64,000 nucleotides of DNA from positions 1-64,000 of the forward strand of contig CADEFU010000004.1 in NCBI GenBank assembly GCA_902826695.1. The letters are read 5' to 3'. The translations under genes and the position numbers were made by a program. Shown here piece after piece: positions 8,570 through 16,781 of this stretch (within the stretch, counting starts at the first letter, position 1; each line of letters opens with the position of its first letter). This DNA comes from an uncultured Alphaproteobacteria bacterium. Its GTDB lineage: Bacteria > Pseudomonadota > Alphaproteobacteria > Micropepsales > Micropepsaceae. The notes under the pieces were generated by a model that saw only the letters and a list, made by a program, of their open reading frames with translations, was not told the DNA's origin and ran no database searches.

Positions 8570-8911
8570 CTATTGGTCGGCTTGAACGAGGCAGATGATG
8601 CCGGACTGGCTCACGGTCGTGTTCGGTTGGCCCGCGTGCATCTGCACGGTGTCGCCCGCGGTGCGCGCCGCCTGCACGGTCGCCGCATCTGCTGCGGTCA
8701 AGTAGAACGTGTGGCCGTTGCAGCCCGCAAACGCCGTGGTGTAGGCGCCGCTCTGTGCGTAGCTCGCCGCCACATACGAAGGCTGCGCGTCCTCCGTGAT
8801 GCCGCGCATCGAAATCCAATAGAGAAGTTGAGCGGGCGCGGTGGCGAGCACGGCGCACGGCACCAGCGCCAACCCCGCGATTAGCAAGAAGAAAATCCGC
8901 ATCGTCGTCAT
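8570..8911 (-). CDS. small secreted protein upstream of RHS
   Basis: 113 residues. The start at 8911 is set by a strong GGGAGG about six bases upstream. A hydrophobic signal sequence spans about residues 4-24 (RIFFLLIAGLALVPCAVLATA) with a likely cut before PAQLLYW. The mature protein of about 89 residues is polar and has two cysteines (C64, C107) that could form a disulfide. No family is recognised. It ends 62 bases before the RHS start on the same strand, so the two are probably one transcript, and its product may act with the RHS protein at the cell surface. Confidence 0.65.
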   Translation of the reverse strand: MTTMRIFFLLIAGLALVPCAVLATAPAQLLYWISMRGITEDAQPSYVAASYAQSGAYTTAFAGCNGHTFYLTAADAATVQAARTAGDTVQMHAGQPNTTVSQSGIICLVQADQ

Positions 8912-9207
8912 GCGAGAACCTCCCGTCAGTTGCGATAAGGAACCACACTGAAACGCAGGAACTAGAGGCACGACAGTGCGCAGTCGTCACGTGCGCGCGA
9001 TTGAAGAAGTGCGCGCGAACGCGGTGTGTTGTCAATTGTGGTTCGCTCGCAACAAACGAAATTCGCGCAGCACGCGAGTAGCGTCACATGCAACTTTGAC
9101 TCTCAGTAAAAAACACCGACAGACGCGCGCGATGTCTTCACAGACTTCGAACATGCACATAGAGTGCGCGTCGCGTTCAGATCTGCTTCTGTCATGTGGA
9201 GAGCGTC
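8912..9207. promoter_or_regulatory. divergent intergenic region
   Basis: 296 bases between two outward-facing secreted-protein genes; it must hold promoters for both. The stretch around 9090-9115 is AT-richer than its surroundings (TTTGACTCTCAGTAAAAAAC) and is a plausible promoter, but no confident -10 box is seen. No gene or repeat is visible. Confidence 0.4.
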
Positions 9208-10644
9208 ATGCGTTACGCAAAGCCTCCGGTACCGACGTTGCGTTCCTCGTCACAAAGTCCCGTCATGCTTCGCGCCGCCGCGCTCACGGCCGCGTTGTGC
9301 GTGACTGCGGGTTCCGCTATCGCGGGCGCGACCTATTCCTACGACGCGCTCGGGCGCATCATCTCCGTGCGCTACGACGACGGAAAGCAGATCGTCTATA
9401 AGTACGACGCCGCCGGCAATCGCACGCAGCACGTGGTTTCGGCGACGACCGTGAACCGCCCGCCGGTCGCGGTCGCCGATGCAATCACGCTGACCGAAGA
9501 TCAACCCTCGGTCACGTTCAATCCACGAACGAACGACACCGACCCGGACGGCAACCCGCTCACGCTATTCAGCGCGATGGGCGGCGGCTATGGCACCAGT
9601 GCGCTCTCCGGCGGCAACTCGACCGTCACCTATTCAAGCACCCACAAGCGCAACGCGATCGACAAGTTCGTCTACACGATCAACGACGGGCAAGACATGG
9701 AAGCCTCGGGTGAGGTGACGGTGACGCTCGCCAACCTGAACCCGACGGTGGTCAACGACAGCCCCACGACGGCAAAGAACGTCCCCCTAAACTTCGACCC
9801 GCGCACGAACGACAGCGACCCCGGCGGCGATGCGTTCACAATCACTGCCAAATCCACCCCCGCGCACGGTACGGTCACGATCGGCAGCGGCGGCACGTCG
9901 CTGAACTACACGCCGACGACAAACTATGCGGGTCCCGACAGCTTCACCTACACCGTCACCGACGTGGACGGCGGCGCTTCGACCGGGACCGTCAGCGTGA
10001 CGGTCACGCACGGCATCAACCCGCCCAACGCCATCGACGATAACTCGGGCGTCATGGGCGGCCAGACGCGCACATTCGATCCGCGCTTGAACGACACCGA
10101 CGACGGCGGCGCCGTCACGATCACCGCCAAGACGAATGGCGCGCACGGCACCGTGACGATCGGCGGCGGCGGCACCAGCCTCGCCTACGCCGCCCAAACC
10201 GGTTGGACCGGCACGGATACGTTCACCTACACGATCACCGACGGCGACGGCATGACCGACACCGCCACTGTGTCGATGAGCGTCTCCGCCACCAACCGCG
10301 CCCCCACCGCCGTCGCCGACTCGATCGCCTACAACGGCACCTGGGTGATGGGGCAGTCGACACCGTTCAAACCTTCGATCACGATCGACCCGCGCTGGAA
10401 CGACACCGACCCCGACGGCCACACGCTCACGGTAACCGCAAAAACGAACGGCACGCTTGGCGGGGTCGCTAAGAACGGCAACATCTTGACTTGGACGAAG
10501 ACGACAAATGTGTTCGGACCTATCGAGTTCACCGACGCATTCACCTACACGATCTCCGACGGTAACGGCGGCACCTCCGTCGGCACCGTCAACGTGACGG
10601 TGACAATCAGCTGCGTGGACGGACCGCAACAATGCGGGGATTGA
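9208..10644 (+). CDS. secreted protein with YD repeats and cadherin/Ig-like repeats
   Basis: 478 residues. The ATG at 9208 is preferred over a GTG twelve bases earlier because GGAGAG sits at the right distance. A signal peptide covers residues 1-40. Residues 41-77 contain two YD/RHS-like units (YSYDALGRI, YKYDAAGN). Four beta-sandwich repeats of about 90 residues follow, each opening with an N-x-P-P/A-type motif (NRPPVAVAD, NLNPTVVND, GINPPNAIDD, NRAPTAVAD) and containing NDTDPDG-like loops as in calcium-binding cadherin-like/Ig-like domains, plus D-x-F-x-Y-T-I near the end of each. Such proteins are usually surface adhesins. It ends with a short Cys pair (SCVDGPQQCGD). It diverges from the RHS gene and shares its YD units, suggesting a common surface structure. 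Confidence 0.8.
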   Translation: MRYAKPPVPTLRSSSQSPVMLRAAALTAALCVTAGSAIAGATYSYDALGRIISVRYDDGKQIVYKYDAAGNRTQHVVSATTVNRPPVAVADAITLTEDQPSVTFNPRTNDTDPDGNPLTLFSAMGGGYGTSALSGGNSTVTYSSTHKRNAIDKFVYTINDGQDMEASGEVTVTLANLNPTVVNDSPTTAKNVPLNFDPRTNDSDPGGDAFTITAKSTPAHGTVTIGSGGTSLNYTPTTNYAGPDSFTYTVTDVDGGASTGTVSVTVTHGINPPNAIDDNSGVMGGQTRTFDPRLNDTDDGGAVTITAKTNGAHGTVTIGGGGTSLAYAAQTGWTGTDTFTYTITDGDGMTDTATVSMSVSATNRAPTAVADSIAYNGTWVMGQSTPFKPSITIDPRWNDTDPDGHTLTVTAKTNGTLGGVAKNGNILTWTKTTNVFGPIEFTDAFTYTISDGNGGTSVGTVNVTVTISCVDGPQQCGD

Positions 10645-11006
10645 GCGATGTCGCGACGACGCTAACGGCCGCACTCGCGCGCGCGAAGGCCGCCTGGGCG
10701 GGGCTTACCCCCCGCACACGCTGGGCTTCACTCGGAGCTGCGGGCGTCGCCGCCCTCACGCTTGTCTCTGTGCTCGTATTCTCCGGCCGCCCCTGCGCCG
10801 AGCGCGCGGACATCGAAGCCCGCGTCGCCGCGCTTGCCGCCACCAACCAAGCCGACGCCGCGTCAGGCAAAATCACGATCTCCCAGCTCGCCGAGCGCAC
10901 CAAAAAACTCAACGCCGCCGCCACCGCGTTCGAGACCAGCAAAGACCCCGACGCGTTCTGCGAATCCCTCGACGGCCTCGACGAAGCTTTCAAGCGACCC
11001 TTCTGA
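10632..11006 (+). CDS. small membrane-anchored protein, unknown function
   Basis: 124 residues, overlapping the preceding gene by 13 bases, so translation is probably coupled. Residues 33-51 form one transmembrane helix; the C-terminal half is Ala-rich, helical and charged, with two cysteines. No family is recognised. The position suggests a partner of the repeat protein before it. Confidence 0.6.
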   Translation: MRGLSDVATTLTAALARAKAAWAGLTPRTRWASLGAAGVAALTLVSVLVFSGRPCAERADIEARVAALAATNQADAASGKITISQLAERTKKLNAAATAFETSKDPDAFCESLDGLDEAFKRPF

Positions 11007-11038
11007 GTGGCGCTAACGGCGGGATGCAGATCAGCCGG

Positions 11039-11160
11039 CGCTGAGTCTTGGGCCTGAGTCTTGAGCGCGAGTCTTGGGCTAGTGTCTTGCGCCTGAGTCT
11101 TGGGCCAGAGTCTTGGGTCCGAGGCTTGAGCCAGTGTCTTGCGCCTGAGTCTTGCGCCGG
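11039..11160 (+). repeat. degenerate 12-14-bp minisatellite
   Basis: About ten successive units built on CTGAGTCTTGGG (variants GCCTGAGTCTTG, GCGAGTCTTGGG, CAGTGTCTTGCG). Unit length alternates between 12 and 14 bases, so it is not coding. Confidence 0.85.
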
Positions 11161-11285
11161 ATCCGCACCTATCAGAACATCAATATAACTGATGCGACGA
11201 AATGACCGATTGAATCGTTCGGCGATTTCGGCGATGTTCGGCGCCACATCGTTCCAAATTCCCGACATACGCCCGCAGCACTTCA

Positions 11286-11481
11286 CCCCTCGCCCGCTTG
11301 CGGGAGAGGGGCCGGGGGTGAGGGGGTGTCAGCGCCCCAACATCGTAACAACAACGACCAATGGGTGACGGTCAGAGCATTCGTGCAGCACGCCGGCTGC
11401 GTCAGCAGGAGACAAATCTCGAAGCCGAGCTTGATTGAGATTCCCTCACCCCCGGCCCCTCTCCCGCGAGCGGGCGAGGGG
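11286..11481. repeat. 39-bp inverted repeat pair (REPIN/MITE-like)
   Basis: The left arm (11286-11325, starting CCCCTCGCCCGCTTGCGGGA) and right arm (11443-11481) are reverse complements with one mismatch, separated by about 117 bases. Each arm is itself a hairpin (CCCGC/GCGGG). The layout resembles paired REP sequences or a small non-autonomous element, though the spacer is long for a REPIN. Confidence 0.75.
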
Positions 11482-11528
11482 GCACGGTCCAAAAAGCTGG
11501 CCGCCAGCCGCTCGATCAAAGCTTATTT

Positions 11529-11545
11529 AGGGGACACGACACAAT
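11529..11545 (-). repeat. reversed TGTCCCC-type motif
   Basis: AGGGGACACGACACAAT is the reverse of the GTGTCCCC core of the left-edge repeats, but lacks the GGAATT part. It could be a degraded end of the same family. Confidence 0.4.
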
Positions 11546-11730
11546 CTCCGCCGCCCGTTAGCCCCCGGCGAAGTCAAGCAACGCTCATCAACGTCGCCGG
11601 ACAGCAATTCCGCAGCACCTTCAACAACTTATCGCAAACGCACCACCGCGATCCCGGACACCGACCCCTGTACGCCTTGTCCGGCTTGCCCTCCGGCCGC
11701 CATCGCGCCGACGGGGCAGGGGCGCGCCCG

Positions 11731-13002
11731 CTAGTACGCGGCCGTCACCCCCACAGTCACCTGCGTCCGCGCGAAATCGCCCGCGAAGTTCGACGCGCCC
11801 ATCAGATGCGCGACCTCCGCCTCAAGCCTGAAATGCGGCGCGAAGGCCCACGCTGCGCCGAGGCTTAAGCTCGTGAACGTCTCGTCCCGCTGCCCGCGGT
11901 CGCTCGTTTCGTACGCACCCTCCGCAAACACGATCAAGGTGCGAAGCGGCTCGGCCTCCGCCCGCACGCGAAACGCGTCGCTCGCGGCCGGCACCGCGAA
12001 GGTCACGCCGCCCGCTTGTTCGGCCTCTGCCGAAAACCCGCGCTCCGCCTCGAAGGTCAGCGTCAGCAGCTCATGCGCAAACCAGCGAAAGCGCGCGCCA
12101 TAGACGAACCCCGACGCCGACGCGCCGTCCGCAAACGTTTGCTCGGCAACGCCTGCGCGCACCTCGCCCACGATCAGCCGCGTGATTTCAAAGCGCCCGC
12201 CCACAACGGCGCGCCACGTGTCGCTGCCCGCGGCCTGCGCATCGTAGCGCTGCAAATCTCCACCCGCCTCAACGAACACGTCGTAAGCGGGCGAGAACGC
12301 ATAACTACCCCGGGCGCGATAGGCGTACTCAAAGCCCGTGCGCGCCTCAGGTTCGACCGTCGCCCCCGATTGCGTGCGCTGCCGCTCCGCCGCCACGCGA
12401 TCCGCCCGCGCCGACGCCGCAAAGGTCAACGCACCCGCGCGGTATTCCGCCTCAAGCTGAAGCGGCACATGCGTCACCTGCGCCGGCGTCTCGAACGCTT
12501 CGAACACACCGTCCACGACGATCCCGTTGTTGCGCGGACGCTCGACTTCTTCGGCATAGGCTGCCGACGCGCGCAACGTCAGATGCGAAAGTTCGACGCT
12601 AAGCCCGCCACGCAGCGCTCCGCTAAAGTTGTCGTATGACGGCGCGTTCGGATACCACCGCTGCGCCGCTGCGGCGCCAAGCTCGATCGTGTAGATCCCG
12701 CTGCGACGCCGTGCGTCCACAGTCCCGCGCAAGCCAAGCGCAGCACTCGCCGCCCCGCCTGCACTCTGCGCGACGTTGCCGTCATAACCCGCTTCCACAC
12801 CAAATGACGGTCGAACCTCGAAGCCCGCGACCGCAATCCCTGCCGTTTGGTGCAGCGCCTCAAACCGCTCGCGCACCGCCACCGGATCGGGCCCCGCATG
12901 CGCAACGCGCGCGCCAAGCGCAAGCGCCGCCGCCATGACAATCGGTGTACGAAATTGATGAGCGGGTTGAGGAAACACCCGCAACTTCAACCAATACGCC
13001 AT
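11731..13002 (-). CDS. outer-membrane beta-barrel protein of the polysaccharide locus
   Basis: 423 residues. A signal peptide is likely (ending GARVAHA, about residue 36), and the rest alternates hydrophobic and polar residues in strand-length blocks (for example LEAEYRAGALTFAASARAD) and ends in an aromatic residue (VTVGVTAAY), as expected of outer-membrane barrels. It resembles the beta-barrel porin-like proteins often found beside Wza-type exporters in alphaproteobacterial exopolysaccharide clusters. It diverges from the Wza-like gene with 39 bases between the starts. It may help polysaccharide cross or anchor to the outer membrane. The start is uncertain because no ribosome-binding site is seen. 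Confidence 0.7.
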   Translation of the reverse strand: MAYWLKLRVFPQPAHQFRTPIVMAAALALGARVAHAGPDPVAVRERFEALHQTAGIAVAGFEVRPSFGVEAGYDGNVAQSAGGAASAALGLRGTVDARRRSGIYTIELGAAAAQRWYPNAPSYDNFSGALRGGLSVELSHLTLRASAAYAEEVERPRNNGIVVDGVFEAFETPAQVTHVPLQLEAEYRAGALTFAASARADRVAAERQRTQSGATVEPEARTGFEYAYRARGSYAFSPAYDVFVEAGGDLQRYDAQAAGSDTWRAVVGGRFEITRLIVGEVRAGVAEQTFADGASASGFVYGARFRWFAHELLTLTFEAERGFSAEAEQAGGVTFAVPAASDAFRVRAEAEPLRTLIVFAEGAYETSDRGQRDETFTSLSLGAAWAFAPHFRLEAEVAHLMGASNFAGDFARTQVTVGVTAAY

Positions 13003-13041
13003 TAATAGCGCGTTAAGCGGCGCCCACTATCGTCGAGCACC

Positions 13042-13629
13042 ATGATCACCGCGCGCCATCTCTGCGTCGTCTTGACGGCGTTCTTGCTCGCCGCCTGTGC
13101 CGCGGGCGGCATTGCCACCACCCAACCGAAAGACCCGGCCGAGCGTGCGCTCACCGCCACCGCGCCCAACGCCTATCGCCTTGCAAGCGGCGATCAGGTG
13201 AAAGTTTCCGTCTTCGAACTCGAAGCCAAGACAACCGATCACACGATCGACGAAACCGGCATGATCACGGTGCCGCCGCTGGCGCCCATCGCCGTCGCGA
13301 AACTGACCACGGCCGAAGCTGCCGCAAAACTCACCCAAGCCTTCGTCGAGGCGGGCCTCTTCAAAGACGCCCGCGTCGCCGTCGATGTGCTCGCCTACGG
13401 CAAGTTCTACGTGCTGGGCGAAGTGGGCGAGCCGGGCGAATTCGCCTACCGCCCAGGCATGTCGCTCTTCGCCGCCCTGGCCAACGCCGGCGGCCACACC
13501 TACCGCGCCTCGAAGGGGCGCGTCTTCATCCGCCGCGCCGGCGAGCCGCTCGAAACGGAGTACGAGATCACCTCCGATCTCGCTATACTGCCGGGCGATG
13601 TCATCCGCGTCCCTGAAATCAGCCTCTGA
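13042..13629 (+). CDS. Wza-type polysaccharide export lipoprotein
   Basis: 195 residues with a lipoprotein signal (FLLAAC, lipidated C19), then a poly-export domain (about residues 44-120: YRLASGDQVKVSVFE, AKLTTAEAAAKL) and an SLBB-like domain (GKFYVLGEVGEPGEFAYRPG). Family members form the outer-membrane end of the export channel that docks on the Wzc-type protein. The length fits the short HfsD/GumB-like subgroup rather than full-length Wza. Its partner co-polymerase is at 18267. Confidence 0.9.
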   Translation: MITARHLCVVLTAFLLAACAAGGIATTQPKDPAERALTATAPNAYRLASGDQVKVSVFELEAKTTDHTIDETGMITVPPLAPIAVAKLTTAEAAAKLTQAFVEAGLFKDARVAVDVLAYGKFYVLGEVGEPGEFAYRPGMSLFAALANAGGHTYRASKGRVFIRRAGEPLETEYEITSDLAILPGDVIRVPEISL

Positions 13630-13650
13630 GCTGCGGCGATCGCCCGCGCC

Positions 13651-14373
13651 ATGATTGTCACCACCTCCTGGGACGACGGCTACCCCGCCGACGCGAAGAT
13701 CGCCGAACTACTGGCCAAGCACGGCGCGAAGGGCACGTTCTACGTTCCCGATCGTAACGCAGAAGGCCGCCCCGTCATGACGCCGGGCGAGGTCGAGCGT
13801 CTTGCCCGCACATTCGAAATCGGTGGCCACAGCATCGACCACATCGTGCTAACGGCATTGGATCCGGCCGAACTTGCCCGCCAAATCACCACCAACAAGC
13901 ATTCGCTCGAACGCGCGACCGGCACACCCCTCCATGGCTTCTGCTACGTGCGTGGCCGCTACAACGCCGCCGTCAAAGCAGCGGTCCGCAACGCGGGCTA
14001 CACCTACGCGCGCACGGTCGAAAGCTTCCACACAAAGCTTAAGGCCGACCCGTTCGATATGCCGGTCACCCTGCAGTTCTACCCGCACGCGCGCGCAACC
14101 TACGCCCGCAACTTCGCCAAGGCCCCGCACCCCGCTCGCGCCAAAGCCTTCGCTGCCGCGCTCCGCGCGCCGGATCTCGAAGCACGCATCGCGGCGTGCG
14201 CCGATGCGTGCCGCCGAACGAACGGCATCCTCCATCTCTGGGGCCATTCCTGGGAGCTTGAGGAGCGCAATCTCTGGCAACTCCTCGACGACACGCTAGA
14301 GCGCTTGGCCGGGATGCCGAACGTCCGCTTCCTCACGAACCATGAAACCGTGACGTACGCGCCTCAGCTCTGA
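13651..14373 (+). CDS. polysaccharide deacetylase (NodB fold)
   Basis: 240 residues. Metal and catalytic residues are visible: TTSWDDG gives D8/D9, and GGHSIDH gives the H60-x3-H64 pair. The C-terminal HLWGHSWELEE supplies the usual late histidine. Enzymes of this family remove N-acetyl groups from glycans. No signal peptide is present, so it acts in the cytoplasm, as described for the holdfast deacetylase HfsH. It starts 21 bases after the export lipoprotein and overlaps the convergent Wzy-like gene by 10 bases. Confidence 0.85.
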   Translation: MIVTTSWDDGYPADAKIAELLAKHGAKGTFYVPDRNAEGRPVMTPGEVERLARTFEIGGHSIDHIVLTALDPAELARQITTNKHSLERATGTPLHGFCYVRGRYNAAVKAAVRNAGYTYARTVESFHTKLKADPFDMPVTLQFYPHARATYARNFAKAPHPARAKAFAAALRAPDLEARIAACADACRRTNGILHLWGHSWELEERNLWQLLDDTLERLAGMPNVRFLTNHETVTYAPQL

Positions 14374-15698
14374 ACGCTCGCGCTGTTCTGGTGCCGGTAC
14401 CACAGGTTCAAGATCACGCCGTAATAGAAGTAGTAGGGAATGGCGACGAACGGCTTCTCGAAGGCGTCTTCGCCCATGGCCGAAAGCCAGAGCAACAAGA
14501 AGAACACGCCCAGCACATAGACGAACTCGGCCACGCGCCCAAAGCCCGCCATGCTATAGGCACGCAGCGTCTTGACCCCGATCCACGCCAACGCCGCGTG
14601 CAGCCAGATGTAGCTGATCAGCCCGACGAACCCGAGCCGCCCCAGCGCCGACACCAGCGAGTTGTGCGGCTCGCGCACCGCGGCATCGATCGACGTATCG
14701 TTCGCAAGTCCGACCAGCGATATGCCGTAGCCCAACCCGAACATCGTACGCGTCCACGTCGCTGTGACGTTTTCCCAGATGGCGCCCCACCAGTCGATGC
14801 GCTGTCCGACGCCACCCGCCGCCCCGCGCAATGCCTCGTCGCCGCCATAGTTGTCGGCCCCCGCACCGGTGATCGCCAGGAAGTGTTCGACGTAGAACGA
14901 CAGCGATACGTTCTCGCTGATGCGCCCCGGTATCGGAACGCCAAGCGCCAGGATCAGAACGAAGACGCCGGCTGCCGCTGCCATCGGCGCGAACAATGTC
15001 GAAAGCCGCCCGCGCTGCGTGAACGCCAGGATGGCGAACATCAGCAAGATCTGCAGATAGATCAGGCGCGCCTGAAACAGCGCCGCCACGAATACGAAGA
15101 TCAGCCCGCCAAGCCACGCCACGCGGAACCATCCGATCCGTTGGTCGCTGAGCAACAGCCAGAATCCGCCCGCCAATGCCGTGATCGGTGCCAGCTGATA
15201 GGTGAAGAAGAGAGGGATCTCACGCATGTTCGCCGAAATGATCACCGGCGACACGGCCAAGATGTATTCGCGGAACGGAAATGTCAGCGCAATGAGAACG
15301 CCCGCCATCACCGTCCAACGGAACCAGCGCATGATGAGCGGAATCGCGCCTGGCACGCCGGCCACCACGAACCCAACCCACAAGAACAGCGACTCGACGA
15401 GTGCCGTCGCATCGCGCATCGCCCAAAAGCCGTAAGCGCTGAAGCCGATCGCGAGCTGGGTTCCGCCCACCAGCCACCAGATCGCAAGCGGCGCTGCAGG
15501 GACCGTGCGCAAGAAAGGCTCGAACCGGTGGGCGTCCAACACAGCGGTCAGAATGAAACCGATGAGCAACAACTCGCCGGTCGGCACCGCGCTGATCGTG
15601 CCCGGCGGAACGCGCACGAGCATGAACGCCGCCTCGAGCGTCATGTAGAGCGCCACGATCGACAACGCCGTGTAGAGCCGCAGGCTTTGAAAGGTCAT
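14364..15698 (-). CDS. Wzy/O-antigen-ligase-like polymerase
   Basis: 444 residues with about eleven hydrophobic segments and a large polar loop between residues 265 and 330 (after GRISENVSLSFYVEHF, around RIDWWGAIWENV), the layout of O-antigen polymerases and ligases. It probably polymerises the repeat units of the polysaccharide in the inner membrane. It is the only gene of the locus besides the barrel on the minus strand. Sequence within this family diverges quickly, so polymerase versus ligase cannot be decided. Confidence 0.75.
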   Translation of the reverse strand: MTFQSLRLYTALSIVALYMTLEAAFMLVRVPPGTISAVPTGELLLIGFILTAVLDAHRFEPFLRTVPAAPLAIWWLVGGTQLAIGFSAYGFWAMRDATALVESLFLWVGFVVAGVPGAIPLIMRWFRWTVMAGVLIALTFPFREYILAVSPVIISANMREIPLFFTYQLAPITALAGGFWLLLSDQRIGWFRVAWLGGLIFVFVAALFQARLIYLQILLMFAILAFTQRGRLSTLFAPMAAAAGVFVLILALGVPIPGRISENVSLSFYVEHFLAITGAGADNYGGDEALRGAAGGVGQRIDWWGAIWENVTATWTRTMFGLGYGISLVGLANDTSIDAAVREPHNSLVSALGRLGFVGLISYIWLHAALAWIGVKTLRAYSMAGFGRVAEFVYVLGVFFLLLWLSAMGEDAFEKPFVAIPYYFYYGVILNLWYRHQNSASVQS

Positions 15699-15839
15699 GT
15701 CGGCCGTTTGCGCCAGGAAACACCCAAGATCGCCTCAGATTAGCAAAAGCCGAGCCATCGCCCCCCACATCCACCATGACGCAGGTCATTGTGCCGGTCC
15801 GCTTTTTGAATGTAACCGTGTCCGCAGCGCAGGGAACGC

Positions 15840-16781
15840 ATGGGGCAAAGCCCAATCATCGCCTGGGAAGAGGTGAAGCTGGCCGATTTTGGCACAGCTC
15901 CCTTAATGCTGCGCCATTCGCTGGCCTCCCATCCGATGTTTGCGCGTGAAGCGCTTGCCCGCGTGATCGAAAGCGCCGGCCGCGCTGACTATTATGTCAA
16001 CACCATGGATCTTGGTTCGCACGACCCGCGAAGCCGCCGCGAAGGCGAGATGGCGGGCCTTTCCGGCGAACAGGTCTTGGAAGCGGTCGCCAAGGGCACG
16101 ATCTGGATCCTGCTGCTCAACCCGGCGAAAGCCAATCCCGCCTATAACGAGCTGCTGGACGCGATCTACGACGAGATGCACCGCATGGTGCCGGGCTTCC
16201 GCACGCGCCTGCACAAGATGACGCTGCTGATTTCTTCGCCCAAGGTGCAGGTCCACTACCACTGCGACATCCCCGGCCAAACGCTCTGGCAGATCGCGGG
16301 CACGAAGCAGGTTCGCGTTTATCCGAACCGCCCCCCGTTCCTGAACCAAGCAGCGCTCGAACGTATCGCCCTTGGCGAAGTGCATGAGTTTGGCTTGCCC
16401 TACGACCCGGCGTTCGAAAGCGAAGCAAAGGTCTTCGAACTGACCCCGGGCCACATGCTGCACTGGCCGCTGAACGCGCCCCACCGCATCGTCAACGGCG
16501 ACTGCGTCAACGTCTCGTTCACGACTGAGCATTTTACGACGTCCAACCGCCGGAACTTCATCGTGAACCGCGCCAATGGTGTCCTGCGCAAGCGCCTGGG
16601 CGAAAGGCCTCTGTCGCAAGACATTTCCGGCCCCGCCTATTGGGCGAAGTTCGGTGTGGCGGCTGCTCACAAACTGCTGCAGCCGGCCGCCGCAAAGAAG
16701 AAGCTGCGCATCGACTTCGCGCTGGACCCCAAGGCCGAGCGTGCGGTCCGCACGATCCCGGCTTATGAGGTGACACCGTGA
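15840..16781 (+). CDS. JmjC/cupin-like 2-oxoglutarate oxygenase
   Basis: 313 residues. The double-stranded beta-helix region has the iron-binding H-x-D at H141/D143 (VHYHCDIPGQTLWQI), then IAGTKQVRVYPN and the distal histidine H215 (APHRIVNG). The TLWQIAGTKQVRVYP pattern is typical of JmjC/FIH-like cupins that hydroxylate proteins or small molecules. A substrate cannot be read from the sequence. The stop overlaps the GTG start of the following GNAT gene by four bases, so the two are made together. Its place in a polysaccharide locus suggests it modifies a sugar, an acyl group or an assembly protein; that is inference. Confidence 0.75.
   Translation: MGQSPIIAWEEVKLADFGTAPLMLRHSLASHPMFAREALARVIESAGRADYYVNTMDLGSHDPRSRREGEMAGLSGEQVLEAVAKGTIWILLLNPAKANPAYNELLDAIYDEMHRMVPGFRTRLHKMTLLISSPKVQVHYHCDIPGQTLWQIAGTKQVRVYPNRPPFLNQAALERIALGEVHEFGLPYDPAFESEAKVFELTPGHMLHWPLNAPHRIVNGDCVNVSFTTEHFTTSNRRNFIVNRANGVLRKRLGERPLSQDISGPAYWAKFGVAAAHKLLQPAAAKKKLRIDFALDPKAERAVRTIPAYEVTP

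Larger units (their letters stand above)
11007..11730. other. repeat-rich gene-free region
   Basis: 724 bases without a credible gene. It contains a 12-14-bp minisatellite (11039-11160), a 39-bp inverted repeat pair (11286-11481) and a reversed TGTCCCC-type motif (11529-11545). Nothing recognisable lies in 11161-11285 or 11546-11730. It separates the RHS region from the polysaccharide locus and looks like a recombination-tolerant junction. Confidence 0.7.

Noticed and set aside
8508..9035. N-terminal extension of the RHS frame to 9035
   Set aside because: It overlaps the well-supported 113-residue secreted protein gene, and a signal peptide begins at 8507.
11326..11868. Plus-strand open frame of 180 codons containing SPPAPLPRAGEG
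   Set aside because: It reads through one arm of the inverted repeat and then antisense to the outer-membrane barrel gene; the SPPAPLPRAGEG string is the usual translation of a GC-rich palindrome.
14391..15743. 450-codon plus-strand frame opposite the Wzy-like gene
   Set aside because: Extremely Arg/Gln/His-rich, as expected from the antisense of a membrane protein.
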